From Physcocola sp002396385 (GTDB lineage Bacteria > Bacteroidota > Bacteroidia > Bacteroidales > Paludibacteraceae): DNA of 30,865 nt. Each line of letters starts with the position of its first letter. Position 1 is the stretch's first letter. The DNA lies in the NCBI GenBank assembly GCA_946535435.1, contig CAMNDM010000042.1:1-30865 (forward strand). Reading direction: 5' to 3'. Of the stretch, positions 17,701 through 25,333 are shown one piece after another. Below the pieces are notes generated by a model, which was not told where the DNA came from, did not search any database, and was given only the letters and a program-made list of their open reading frames with translations. The translations under genes were made by a program, and so were the position numbers.

Positions 17701-19682
17701 TGGGACGCCGCTATTTCTATGTTGACCATACTTATGCTCCTTTTGTTTTTGACGGCGTTACCTATAAAGAACCGCCGTTTAAGAAAGGTGTCGCTTCGCA
17801 CGACTCAATAGAGGTGGTGCTCCCTTCCACTACTGGTGGGTGCGATACTTCGTATTATGCAATGATAAAGATGTATCCTTGCAAAGTGATTGACACCACC
17901 ATACATTGGTGCGATATGGCCACTTTCTATAATTTGCACAACGTGCAGATGAAGTTCTATAACGATACCGTTTATACCGATACGGTACGTTACAACATCA
18001 CGACTTCCGATACGGCCCGATGTGACAGTGTAATAAAAACTTGGCGTATAAAGGTGGGAACTACAACTCCTGTCTCTGCTATTAGTCCTGTTTATGTCGG
18101 TGGTTGCGATGTCGTTACTTTCCACCGTTCCGGTATAGCTACCAATATGTATGCGGAAGATACCACGTTCTCTGCTTCAACCATGTTCCGTTGCCGTTAT
18201 ATTAATAAGTCGGGTTGCGACAGCGTGGTTCCTGTTTATGCCGAGGTTCATAAGGTAGAACCTTGTAGTGTGATAATAAAGAGAACCGATTACTATCGTT
18301 ATGTAAGTCCGCTCGACAACTCTATAACCCGTGTTTCTTCTGATACTGTTATTGAGGAACGCATTCCTGATGCGGTTACGATTAAACTGAAAGATGGCTC
18401 TACCTATTCTTGCGACAGCTTGGTAGTCACTCAGGTTCACATCCGGCCTGCAGAATGGCGCGATACGGTCATTACCGGGTGTGACTCGGTCTATGCGATT
18501 GCAATGAGTGTCGCAGACGATTCTATACGTGGTGAATTTGACAAACAACCAAAGCAGTGGTATTATTCCGATGCTGTTTTCGATGTGCCTAATTCGACAA
18601 ACATTGAACCTTACTATCATGTGAAGATTGCTTTGAATAAGTCTGACCATCGCTCGGTTGTTGTTGAAAATTGTGGCGAGGTGACTTATAAGGGTAAGGT
18701 CTATAAGAAGAATACCAAGCTTATTGAACGCTTTACCAACATCAATGGTTGTGATAGCATTGATACGGTTAAGATTGTAGTTCATCCGGTTATTTATAGA
18801 GATTCTACTATCTCTGGCTGTGGCTATTTGATGTACGGTCCGAAAACTTATATGTCTGCCGATGTCGTTTACGATACCATCCGTTATAAGAGTGGGTGCG
18901 ATTGTGACAGTATTATTACGGCAATTAACTTAGATGTTATTGAGCCTGTTGTGGTTGACAGAGAACTCGACAGCTGTATGTTCTTCTCTTATCCGAAACT
19001 TAAGCCGGTTGAGTTTAACAATTATCTGAATGCCAATCTTTACGATGTCGTTTCTGGCAACGATACCGTCTATACCACCAACCAGTCGTTCTACCAGCGT
19101 TTGGGACTTGATGATAATGGTTGCGATTCTATTGCGAGGGTCCGCTTGTTTGTTAATCCTTGTTATCCTTATCCGGTTATTATTAATAAATACAACTGGA
19201 TTCTGGCTCTTAACAAAGACTTGTTGACGAAAGACGTCAATGCTTCACACATAACAGGCTACCAGTGGTATAAAGTGGAAGATGGCGACGACCATCTGTT
19301 GTTGGGCGCTAACCAGTCGTACTATACAGAAGACCAGTCATTAAATGGTTGCTACAAGGTGCATGTCTTGTTTGGAAAGCGCGAAATTGAGTCGGAAGTC
19401 ATTTGTGTGGATCCGGCCAAGACAATTACTTTCACTTACGATGTGTATCCAGACCCTGTTCACGTTGGCGGAAAAGTCTCTGTAAAGTGTAATTTCAAAG
19501 TGAATGATGCTACATTAGAGATATACAATATGCTGGGTGTTAAGGTTTACCAAGGGTTGTTCGATGCTAAATCAGGATCCGACGTTCAAATTCCATATGT
19601 GTTTAAAAATGCCGGTAATTATTATTTGAAACTGACTGTTGCAGAGGGTACTGTACTTGGTAAGAAGTTGATTGTTAAATAA
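11766..19682 (+). CDS. Giant T9SS-exported surface protein with GLUG repeats and Cys-flanked modules
   Basis: The protein has 2638 residues, starting at the ATG at 11766; a TTG 14 codons upstream is in frame but would spoil the signal peptide, which ends near SNVSA. Residues 90-205, 530-640 and 880-1015 contain GLUG-type repeats (GGIVG, GGIAG, VGGITG with NC/SC strands), which form a beta-helix. From about residue 1185 to 2480 there are roughly 20 divergent modules of 50-80 residues. Most begin with a Cys and a Tyr-containing strand and end with GCDS or CDCDS and another strand. The C terminus (about 2553-2638) is a T9SS type A sorting domain with VYPDPV, LEIYNMLGVKVYQG and a final KLIVK. The protein should be exported through T9SS and held at the surface, as an adhesin or matrix protein. 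Two outer-membrane barrel genes follow closely. Confidence 0.88.
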   Translation: MRYSISKLKYWLTCLLVCLTLFPSNVSALTEIATADKWLEVAKKMAGNAGAAALKDDYVITADLDFTGKKFIPFGGLSVLGANYSYSIQKAFTGTLDGQNHKLSNITDFIYRNNSSDYEIGVVGFARGADCVIKNLIVDNYVGNKNWGCFSNARNSGGICGNMSGGTIENCALLNSYIFGGSNPTGGIVAYLNGGNVKNCVVDNVDFDNTPGTGSVIGGIAGNIAAYSVVTDCYVNANFKEVENRTGGLVGMISYTTGKKSLIENCYSTGYLNMGKGDELQNNGGLVGYLSSADVVNCGTSDSISVFVSNAYYPQTTGGAFGYIANNQVSSRNVYATGRLFFSDERGTNKMTGMNTFYGSCKQDVVFEVPDNCYNVREYYEYMEEGNYLVGEAGIIYGAHATLVSKDSVRSGCLANRMNDDQGLSVLDDIVWTHRKGCFNDYPVPFAQSHELLDFLAFVGVISSDDADALKTKLPSCGQEQSVFHIKSVADMAAAAKMVADNEASWSDGKTFIVDNDITGAVTTVIGSIEKPFLGVFDGGGHTINMAITGNKANVGVVGTAAGSAKIKNVYTTGSVSGSENVGGIVGSASAKVTISNCANGAAVSGSSKVGGIVGASAGSISGCLNVATIKGSSYVGGIAGTAANLIDCSNMGFVDCGNPASSAGIAGSATGTVKSCLSAGYVEGASIANGGTLSNCFFDEALALGGQPAATPFVMSADQDFGLLSTWDSEKGRYPVPAAVAASPMGRVAKYPIYFVAGDKANNVIDTVTVSSEWTCSKNDVLKYHVSAFLPIKQGSALLSVAEGAVVRSIPVTVAKDVLFSGGYGNVFSPFKITKNSDLVDMRDYVVKTDGAEGRIFELQNDITDGPMTSMIGSSKYHFKGTFRSVAGKTYNIPVDIMVSTTAPVGLFGENEGLIERVSVTGSVENGGSGHNAYVGGITGFNSGRIVSCVNDATVRATGNCSAGGVAGGSTGFISASVNIGSVASASFAGGITTSAESSLEVSDCFNGGDVKATTAAGIVAMTDGTPSINPIFSNNINVGAVYGSKDADALIYKNTAAPIITGGIYDNQHSLATSANETAVADSSRKLTNEKLTGWTSTPNAQYPQIVVGNAAKVAAAPVFLNKIDSADNVKHDFTVASGVSVRSAQGLLKIEGNKVTRVRAGNDTLILSAGLFSRRVPITIECAWDTVMEPDVDVCNVYAGVTYTKNTVLTVSEITDNTNPNADCGIVHIKKVNVSVGEAGEVLKFTGCGSYEYKGEVFKKDTFFTNKDCDYVNISIYPAASIIDSVVRLSCNQESYTYKASNQKKYTIVRGEQPISDSLLVVDSVRSKVCDCDSFIRRVIVTIPTSITETVIAENQCNTYSYQKLNGETITLGFPLEKRDADEFYIKPDFQDVVYRDTNFTSGKEFDKINVVKVSIFKSLYLTDTISHVGTECSSAKIVLSNGEEMELAGERYLNDTVFYDSLMSSVFEGCPQTIAKYKVRLKGISAVKDTIYIGSHTASKCTTCEMPIDLSKVEGSEYENVGFCDVLTYKMNSNSREVKKRSDFIEKIEENEDESSCGAVTPYKIRINSSVHTKESLWACDSLIYKTRANKTIVIRSDTSFSDTVVGVVPVCGCDSIWDVKVRIYSPEFKDNKVEACGSYVFSYLDKTKTDVEIVNDTVIVDTLNNHLGCDSVIRRSEIVIHNAFPAEANTAVEAVACQTFTYVSPLKGDIVCRVDTMFNDSLVTIYGCDSVIPVKIRIVEPVVIDSVIHVCDEFIYKKRQGGTIIVELGDNPSIIDSTLITDVWKNVDPDLCDTIFNLTVCSHTAKIVRSQVENVCGEREYTRFDGSSFNILQSVTVYDTLKSRVCDCDSIVHIDSFTVGTPFYPTVDTELDTTLYGCRFNELLTYVRKSNAWNSDTTISYVPVSSESANQKGFLDIVRKSNPSVVALDTIRERTETGRYVTHYYWLAHDTMRTVTGCDSVVAFHVEYDGQHTLGRRYFYVDHTYAPFVFDGVTYKEPPFKKGVASHDSIEVVLPSTTGGCDTSYYAMIKMYPCKVIDTTIHWCDMATFYNLHNVQMKFYNDTVYTDTVRYNITTSDTARCDSVIKTWRIKVGTTTPVSAISPVYVGGCDVVTFHRSGIATNMYAEDTTFSASTMFRCRYINKSGCDSVVPVYAEVHKVEPCSVIIKRTDYYRYVSPLDNSITRVSSDTVIEERIPDAVTIKLKDGSTYSCDSLVVTQVHIRPAEWRDTVITGCDSVYAIAMSVADDSIRGEFDKQPKQWYYSDAVFDVPNSTNIEPYYHVKIALNKSDHRSVVVENCGEVTYKGKVYKKNTKLIERFTNINGCDSIDTVKIVVHPVIYRDSTISGCGYLMYGPKTYMSADVVYDTIRYKSGCDCDSIITAINLDVIEPVVVDRELDSCMFFSYPKLKPVEFNNYLNANLYDVVSGNDTVYTTNQSFYQRLGLDDNGCDSIARVRLFVNPCYPYPVIINKYNWILALNKDLLTKDVNASHITGYQWYKVEDGDDHLLLGANQSYYTEDQSLNGCYKVHVLFGKREIESEVICVDPAKTITFTYDVYPDPVHVGGKVSVKCNFKVNDATLEIYNMLGVKVYQGLFDAKSGSDVQIPYVFKNAGNYYLKLTVAEGTVLGKKLIVK

Positions 19683-19700
19683 TATTCTAGTTACGTCTAC

Positions 19701-20771
19701 ATGCTTTTAAGCAATCGTCATAGGTCTTTTTCTAGGTTCGGTGCGGTGGGGCTCTTTATTGTTGCTTTGTCGCTACTGTTCTTGTCTGCCCCTATGGCGT
19801 CTGCACAATCGGCCAGCAGGGCCCTGAAAATGAATCCGAAGGCTTATACGGGTAAGCGTGCATGGTGGCTGAATTACCAGTATTTCCCTGAACTGACTAT
19901 TTTTGGTCAGAGTGACGATACTATACCCGACATCAAGCATCGTTATTCCTTCTTCTTGAACGGGGGCTATGCCGGTTTCAATTTTAGAAGGTCTGATGCT
20001 GTGTCTGAACCCAAATTTGGAATAGGTGCCGGTTTCCGTTACAGCCATTTCGTCTCTCCAAATTGGGGATTCCGTACGGGGTTTGGGTTTAATTATTCGT
20101 CGTCTTCTGCCAGTATGGGATCTTTCAGGGATAAGTTCGTGAAAATTGACCAGGAGTTCGATGTCGTCCGCTATAAGTTCAATTTCGAATCGGTAAAGGA
20201 AAATTACGATGCCTATTTGCTCGATATCCCTGTCCAGCTACTTTATCAGTGGAAACGTTTTGTTGCGGGGGCTGGCCTAAAAATATCCATGCCTATTGTG
20301 GTAAGCTACGACCAGTTGATGAATAGTGTTAACACGTCGGCCTACTTCCCTCAGTACGATACATACATCGATGACTCGTGGGTTATGGGATGCGGAAATT
20401 ATGGTAACATAGAGTCCGACAATAAGTTTGTGGTGGCTCCTGTTATTTGTCTCCTGAGTGCCGATTTGGAGTACCTCATTCCACTGAAAAGAAAGTACGC
20501 CATTGGTGTCGGAGCCTATGTCGACTATTCTATTTCGTCTGTCATTTTCAGAAAAAGCCGGTTGACAAATAATGTTGGCGACCAAGAGTCGATGGTTAGT
20601 ACTACTAACGAAGTGCCTATTGAGGTCGTCACTAATAGTCTGATGTCTGCTTTGAAGAATAATGAGGCCGATAAGGTAGTGCCGAACATTAAGTATTTGA
20701 ATGTTGGTATTAAAGTCTCATTTAATATAAATTCTTACGGACCTCCAAAACCGAAAACTAAGCCTTATTAG
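19701..20771 (+). CDS. Outer-membrane beta-barrel protein
   Basis: This 356-residue protein has a long N-terminal region and signal peptide ending near SAPMASA (residue 35). Alternating aromatic/glycine strands follow, such as FGIGAGFRYSHF, WGFRTGFGFNYSS, YAIGVGAYVDYSI and the final LNVGIKVSFNI. This is the pattern of an OmpA/PorT-like outer-membrane barrel. The barrel is followed by a short Pro/Lys tail, KPKTKPY, where many barrels end in an aromatic residue. It begins 18 bases after the giant surface protein, so it is probably made with it and may help to attach or export it. I cannot place it in PorP/SprF or another named family with certainty. Confidence 0.75.
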   Translation: MLLSNRHRSFSRFGAVGLFIVALSLLFLSAPMASAQSASRALKMNPKAYTGKRAWWLNYQYFPELTIFGQSDDTIPDIKHRYSFFLNGGYAGFNFRRSDAVSEPKFGIGAGFRYSHFVSPNWGFRTGFGFNYSSSSASMGSFRDKFVKIDQEFDVVRYKFNFESVKENYDAYLLDIPVQLLYQWKRFVAGAGLKISMPIVVSYDQLMNSVNTSAYFPQYDTYIDDSWVMGCGNYGNIESDNKFVVAPVICLLSADLEYLIPLKRKYAIGVGAYVDYSISSVIFRKSRLTNNVGDQESMVSTTNEVPIEVVTNSLMSALKNNEADKVVPNIKYLNVGIKVSFNINSYGPPKPKTKPY

Positions 20772-20794
20772 TTGCGGTTCTATTATCAATTCTT

Positions 20795-22060
20795 ATGAGG
20801 AAGATTTTATTTATTACCGTCTTTGCTTTTTTTTCTGCACTGCTTCCGGTTAGTGCACAGCACAATATGGTTTTCCGTTATAAAGGCGAGGGCTTTTACG
20901 GAAACGAGGTGAATGCTACCGATTCGAAGTTTATGGTCGGTGGCGAGTATGCCTTTGAACTGCCGCAGTTTGGTAAGAAAAATTGGCACTATACCTACAA
21001 GTTCCCTACTATTGGCTTTGCGGTGGGTTATATGAAACTTATGGGGACCGATTCGGTTTCCAATATTGCTTATACTTATCCTTATTTCTTATATCCTTTT
21101 GTACATACTCCGCGTCTGGCCATTAATCTTCGATTGGCTACAGGATGTGGTATGTATGTCGATTATAAGGATAATGGCCGTCACCAAAGTTACTTCCCTT
21201 ATGTGGGCGTTTATTCCGCGGGTCTTACCGGCGATATTTTCCTGGCTACCCGTTATGGTAATCCGTTGTCGCAGTGGCAGATTACCTTCGGTGGCAACTG
21301 CACATGGCTGCACGATGGTTTCATCGACCGCAATACAATGGTAATGTTTATTCCTTACGCCAATTTGGGCTTAAAGTATACCCCTAATGTTTATCCGTTG
21401 CCTATTAAGCATCCGGCTCGTCCTGTCAGGCATATCTTATGTCTGGAGGCTGGGTTGCAAGGCGGCATAAACCAGCTGGGCGCTGAAGACGATACTTATT
21501 ATCCGAATGCTTCGGTTAACGTGGGATTGTATTATCCGTTCTCGAATGCCTACCGTATGGGTTTTGGTCTTGAAGGATTTTTCAATTCCGCATACGATGG
21601 CAAGCAAAGAATTTACAGCCGTCGATATAACTTTATTAAGGAGAATAAGTTCAAAAACAAGATAAGGGGTGGCATATTCTGGGCCAACGATATGACTATT
21701 GAACGCTTTACGGCTGGTATACATATAGGATTTTATCCGTACAATCCTATTAAAGTGCCTGCTGTAGACGAACTGGGGTATCCTTGGCCGAACCGTTGTG
21801 AAGATTTTATGTACTGGAAGTTTGTTACCAAGTATAAGTTTACCAAACATTTGTATGCCACTACATCTTTAAAGTCACACCTCGATGCTGTTGAGGATTT
21901 TGAGGTCGGACTGGGCTACTATATGGGTGACTTTGGCAACCGTGTGAAGAATCCGTTCTCACGAATTTCTTTCAAGAAGGAGGACCCGAACGAACTTAAA
22001 GTGGAAGGTGAAACTTATTCGAAAAAGCCGTTCAGACATCGTGAACTGTTTGACGAGTAG
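20795..22060 (+). CDS. Outer-membrane barrel resembling PagL-type acyloxyacyl hydrolases, catalytic pair not seen
   Basis: This 421-residue protein has a signal peptide ending near LLPVSA (residue 21) and many amphipathic strands. Its layout, with PTIGFAVGYM at 71-80, a WQITFGGNCTWLHDG segment at 161-175, YANLGLKY at 188-195 and SLKSHLDAVEDFEVGLGY at 358-375, resembles the acyloxyacyl hydrolase (lipid A deacylase, PagL-like) proteins common in Bacteroidota. In those enzymes the third segment usually reads like THFSNG, with the catalytic His and Ser. Here the aligned residues are Trp171 and His173, so the enzyme may be inactive or may work differently. It follows the previous barrel gene by 23 bases. 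The family link is from memory of motifs and is not certain. Confidence 0.6.
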   Translation: MRKILFITVFAFFSALLPVSAQHNMVFRYKGEGFYGNEVNATDSKFMVGGEYAFELPQFGKKNWHYTYKFPTIGFAVGYMKLMGTDSVSNIAYTYPYFLYPFVHTPRLAINLRLATGCGMYVDYKDNGRHQSYFPYVGVYSAGLTGDIFLATRYGNPLSQWQITFGGNCTWLHDGFIDRNTMVMFIPYANLGLKYTPNVYPLPIKHPARPVRHILCLEAGLQGGINQLGAEDDTYYPNASVNVGLYYPFSNAYRMGFGLEGFFNSAYDGKQRIYSRRYNFIKENKFKNKIRGGIFWANDMTIERFTAGIHIGFYPYNPIKVPAVDELGYPWPNRCEDFMYWKFVTKYKFTKHLYATTSLKSHLDAVEDFEVGLGYYMGDFGNRVKNPFSRISFKKEDPNELKVEGETYSKKPFRHRELFDE

Positions 22061-22089
22061 TTTTTGTCCTGTTTTATTGTCTTTTCTAT

Positions 22090-22482
22090 ATGGAGAAACT
22101 TTATTATTCTATTGGCGAGGTGGCTGACGAATTAGAGGTGCCACAAAGTACACTGCGGTTCTGGGAAACGCAGTTTGCCGATATGCCCAGTTTCCTTTCT
22201 AGAAAGAACGATAAAGGAACCAGACGTTATTCGAAACAGAATGTTGAAAACTGCAAGGCTTTACTTTACCTCTTGAAGGTGAAGGGTATGACTATAGAGG
22301 GCGCAAAAAAAACGCTTAAGGCCCGTGGCGCGCGAAATAACGGGGCTAATGGCGATGAGCCTTCCGACAATGTTTCGGTGGTTGAGCGTCTTATTGCTAT
22401 TCGTAATGAACTGCAGGGGATGGTCGATGTTTATGATGATATAATTAAAGGTAAAGACGCCGATGGTGGCGACGTGTTATGA
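22090..22482 (+). CDS. MerR-family transcriptional regulator
   Basis: This 130-residue protein has the MerR winged-helix DNA-binding domain at its N terminus. YYSIGEVADELEVPQSTLRFWE (residues 5-26, helix-turn-helix) is followed by a GTRRYSKQNVE wing and a helix with MTIEGAKKTL. The C-terminal third (VVERLIAIRNELQGMVDVYDDI) is a short helix suited to dimerisation. There are no clustered Cys residues, so it is not a typical metal sensor. Small MerR proteins of this form are common in Bacteroidota, and their inducers are mostly unknown. The stop overlaps the ATG of the next gene by 4 bases. Confidence 0.88.
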   Translation: MEKLYYSIGEVADELEVPQSTLRFWETQFADMPSFLSRKNDKGTRRYSKQNVENCKALLYLLKVKGMTIEGAKKTLKARGARNNGANGDEPSDNVSVVERLIAIRNELQGMVDVYDDIIKGKDADGGDVL

Positions 22483-23123
22483 TACTAGGTCTTGTTGAAT
22501 TTTTTTCTGATATTCCATTCGTTGATATTATTGAGTGGATTGGAACTTTTGCTTTCGCTATTTCTGGTATAAGATTGGCGGCAAAAAAGGAATTTGACTT
22601 GTTTGGCGCTTATGTGGTTGGGTTGCTGACGGCTATTGGCGGTGGTACCATCCGCGATGTGTTGTTACAGACGACTCCTTTCTGGATGTCTAGTTCCCGC
22701 TATATGGTGTGCACTGGTATTGCCTTGTTGTTTGTGATTGTATTCCGTAAATACATAGTCAGACTGAATATAACGTTTTTTATTTTCGATGCTATCGGTT
22801 TGGCTTTGTTCACGGTTGTCGGATTGGAAAAAACGCTGGCTTTCCAACGTCCTTTCTGGGTCGCAGCCATTATGGGCATTATGACTGGTGTGGCCGGTGG
22901 TGTGCTACGCGACATTTCCATTGCTGAAATACCTCTGATTTTCCGTAACGAGATTTATGCCTCGGCTTGTCTTGCTGGCTGTTTGTGTTACTACGTCGGG
23001 CTGCGGCTCGGAATGGACCAAACGGTTAACCAGTTGCTTTCTGCTTCGCTTATAGTAATAACCCGTGTGCTTTCGGTTCGTTTTGGTATTGGCTTGCCAA
23101 AAATTAGACCTGAAGACGGATAG
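22479..23123 (+). CDS. TRIC/YicG-family (UPF0126) membrane protein
   Basis: This 214-residue integral membrane protein has about seven hydrophobic segments arranged as two similar halves. Each half carries the family motif: GGGTIRDVL at 54-62 and GVAGGVLRDI at 137-146. This is the prokaryotic trimeric intracellular cation channel (TRIC) family, formerly UPF0126. Bacterial and archaeal members form K+-permeable channels in vitro, but their role in the cell is poorly known, and some have been linked to amino-acid uptake. The start overlaps the MerR stop (ATGA), so the two are translationally coupled. Confidence 0.88.
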   Translation: MILGLVEFFSDIPFVDIIEWIGTFAFAISGIRLAAKKEFDLFGAYVVGLLTAIGGGTIRDVLLQTTPFWMSSSRYMVCTGIALLFVIVFRKYIVRLNITFFIFDAIGLALFTVVGLEKTLAFQRPFWVAAIMGIMTGVAGGVLRDISIAEIPLIFRNEIYASACLAGCLCYYVGLRLGMDQTVNQLLSASLIVITRVLSVRFGIGLPKIRPEDG

Positions 23124-23133
23124 TTTTCCGAAT

Positions 23134-24282
23134 ATGAAACGTCTGTTTTTAATTCTGTTTTTAACTCTAGTCTGTGCTGTCCCTATTGTACAGCTGCCAG
23201 AAACCAGTTTTTTTGCAGATACCGACTCTGTTGAAGAGGCGTTAAACCAGTCTGCCGCAACAGATACTCTGCCGGAATGTGTGGCTAAAAAAGATACGGT
23301 TAGCATTGTTGCGGTTGGCGATGTTCAGTTGGGAACCTTTTATCCCGATTTCAAGTATCTGCCTTCTTATGAGGCCGTATGCTGTTTTTTTAATGATGTA
23401 AAGCCTGCCTTAGCCGGTGGCGATGTTACGTTCTGTAATTTGGAAGGTTGCTTTGCCGATACCTCGATGGGGGTGAGGAAAATACGGAATACGAAAATCA
23501 GTCATCGTTTTGGCGTACCCGCAGGTTATGTCGATGCTTTGTGTGATGCTGGTTTTTCTCTTATAAGTACTGCAAATAACCATTCGGGCGATTTCGCCGA
23601 GCCGGGGCGGAAACTGACCTCTGCTGTGCTTGACTCGGTTGGCTTTAACTGGGCGGGATATTTGTCGCGACCGTATGCTGTCTTTGAGAAAGACAGTGTG
23701 AAATACGGCTTTTGTGCTTTCTCCCCGAATTCGGGTGTGTGCCACATCGCTTTGAAGAAACGGGCGGTGGAAATGGTAAAGCACTTAAAGAGAGATTTGG
23801 AATGTGATGTCGTTATTGTCTCGTTCCATGCCGGTGGAGAGGGGGTGGATTTCCAACATGTTTCCCGTCAGAAAGAGTTTTATGTGGGGACTTACAGGGG
23901 TAACTGCTACGAGTTTGCCCACATGCTGGTTGATGCTGGCGCTGACTTGTTGTTGGGGCATGGACCGCATGTGCTGCGTGGTGCGGAATTGTATAAAGGT
24001 AAACTTATCTTGTACAGTATGGGAAATTTCGCTACTTACAGCGACATCAGTGTGTCGGGCTTGTGTGGAGTATCGGCTGTTTTCCGAATCCGTTACTATG
24101 TGCCGGAGGGACGTTTCCTTTCGGCCGATATTGTCTCTACTTATCAGCAGAAACCCCATAAACCAGGGCCGCATCCCGATGCAAAGCACCGTGCCTTCTA
24201 CTGTTTGCGGAATTTGTCTCAAGAAGATTTTCCAGAATCATCGTTGCGATTCGTGTCTCCCGACTTGGTGGAAGCCAAGTGA
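23134..24282 (+). CDS. CapA-family metallophosphatase-like protein
   Basis: The protein has 382 residues from the ATG at 23134. The frame extends upstream into the previous gene, but this ATG opens a clear membrane or signal segment (KRLFLILFLTLVCAVPIV), so I chose it. Conserved CapA (PGA_cap) motifs follow in order: GDVQLG at 62-67, NLEG at 102-105, ANNHSGDF at 147-154, then SFHAGGEG, GHGPHVLRG and YSMGNF. CapA proteins are calcineurin-like metallo-enzymes linked to poly-gamma-glutamate capsule in Bacillus. Elsewhere, stand-alone members have unknown substrates, and no capB/capC genes are seen here. The start is 10 bases after the TRIC stop. A 6-bp inverted repeat (24277-24297) lies at the convergent junction with the minus-strand gene. 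Confidence 0.88.
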   Translation: MKRLFLILFLTLVCAVPIVQLPETSFFADTDSVEEALNQSAATDTLPECVAKKDTVSIVAVGDVQLGTFYPDFKYLPSYEAVCCFFNDVKPALAGGDVTFCNLEGCFADTSMGVRKIRNTKISHRFGVPAGYVDALCDAGFSLISTANNHSGDFAEPGRKLTSAVLDSVGFNWAGYLSRPYAVFEKDSVKYGFCAFSPNSGVCHIALKKRAVEMVKHLKRDLECDVVIVSFHAGGEGVDFQHVSRQKEFYVGTYRGNCYEFAHMLVDAGADLLLGHGPHVLRGAELYKGKLILYSMGNFATYSDISVSGLCGVSAVFRIRYYVPEGRFLSADIVSTYQQKPHKPGPHPDAKHRAFYCLRNLSQEDFPESSLRFVSPDLVEAK

Positions 24283-24287
24283 CCGCT

Positions 24288-25316
24288 TTATTCACTTAGT
24301 ATTTTTATGGTGCGCCACACGGCATCTTTCATTGTATAGTGTGGAGTAAAGCCAATACTTTTAATACGGGTGTTGTCGAGGATGGCCGTGGTTGCTATGC
24401 TGAATCCCTTGCTTTCTGTTTCGTTTGGCAAGTCAAACACCACATTCTTCCCATTGTATTCCGAACAGAGTTGGGCAAATTCCCTCAAATGGACATTCGT
24501 TTTCTCGCTGCTGACATTGTAAGCGGTTCCTACCTCTCCGTTCAGCAGTACTTGTAACAAACCGGCTACAGCATCTGCCACATAAGTGTACGAGAAAAAT
24601 TGGTCGCCTTTACTTTTCAAGACAATTTCTTCGTTTGCCAATGCGTTCTTGATGAACTGCGACGATGCCTTACTGTCTTCCTCTAACATAGTCGGGCCAA
24701 AAATGCGGCATAGTCTGGCAATTTTCACTTTAACTCCTCTTTCCGCTATATACGACTGGCACATAGCCTCACTCACACGTTTCGATTCGTTGTAGCACGA
24801 ACGGGCATTAGTCAGGTTCAAGCGTCCATTGTAGTCCTCTGTGAACCACTCGTCTTTCAATGCGTTCCCGTAAACTTCGTTAGTAGAGGTGTATATGACC
24901 GTCGCTCCGCATTTTTCTGCCAGGTTCAAAGCGTTTTCCGCACCCTTTATGTTTATCATAATGGTTTCGATGGGGTATTTTGAATAAGCCATAGGGTGGG
25001 TATTGCTTGCGGCTGGTATTATGTAGTCTACCTTCAAATCGTTACTGAATGGCAGACATACGTCTTGTTGGATGAATTCGAAATTCTCATTTCCAAAGTA
25101 TTCTCCGAGTCGTGTGGATGCTTTTTCCTTGTTGCGCCCAACAGCATATACTTTAACGTTTTTCAACTTCATAAGGGCGTCAATCAGCATAACGCCCACC
25201 ATTCCTGTAGCTCCTGTTATCAGGAAACTTTTCCCGTGTAGTTGCTCTATCCCTTTCAGACTGGTGATGTGGTTGATGTCTTCCTGGTAGAGGGGGTGTC
25301 TTTTGTTCAGTTTCAT
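24288..25316 (-). CDS. NAD-dependent epimerase/dehydratase (extended SDR)
   Basis: This 342-residue protein has the Rossmann motif GATGMVG at 35-41, a catalytic-type Ser144 in YTSTNEVYG and Tyr175/Lys179 in YNESK. It also has the extended-SDR C-terminal part with FSYTYVADAVAGLLQVL. It likely alters a nucleotide-linked sugar or polyol. It lies 17 bases after the IspD/TarI-like gene on the same strand. That pairing is familiar from surface-polysaccharide loci where a CDP-polyol is made, often near LicD-type transferases, but no LicD gene is in this window. The exact substrate cannot be told from the sequence. Confidence 0.88.
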   Translation of the reverse strand: MKLNKRHPLYQEDINHITSLKGIEQLHGKSFLITGATGMVGVMLIDALMKLKNVKVYAVGRNKEKASTRLGEYFGNENFEFIQQDVCLPFSNDLKVDYIIPAASNTHPMAYSKYPIETIMINIKGAENALNLAEKCGATVIYTSTNEVYGNALKDEWFTEDYNGRLNLTNARSCYNESKRVSEAMCQSYIAERGVKVKIARLCRIFGPTMLEEDSKASSQFIKNALANEEIVLKSKGDQFFSYTYVADAVAGLLQVLLNGEVGTAYNVSSEKTNVHLREFAQLCSEYNGKNVVFDLPNETESKGFSIATTAILDNTRIKSIGFTPHYTMKDAVWRTIKILSE

Positions 25317-25333
25317 GGTTGGTCTAATTCCCG

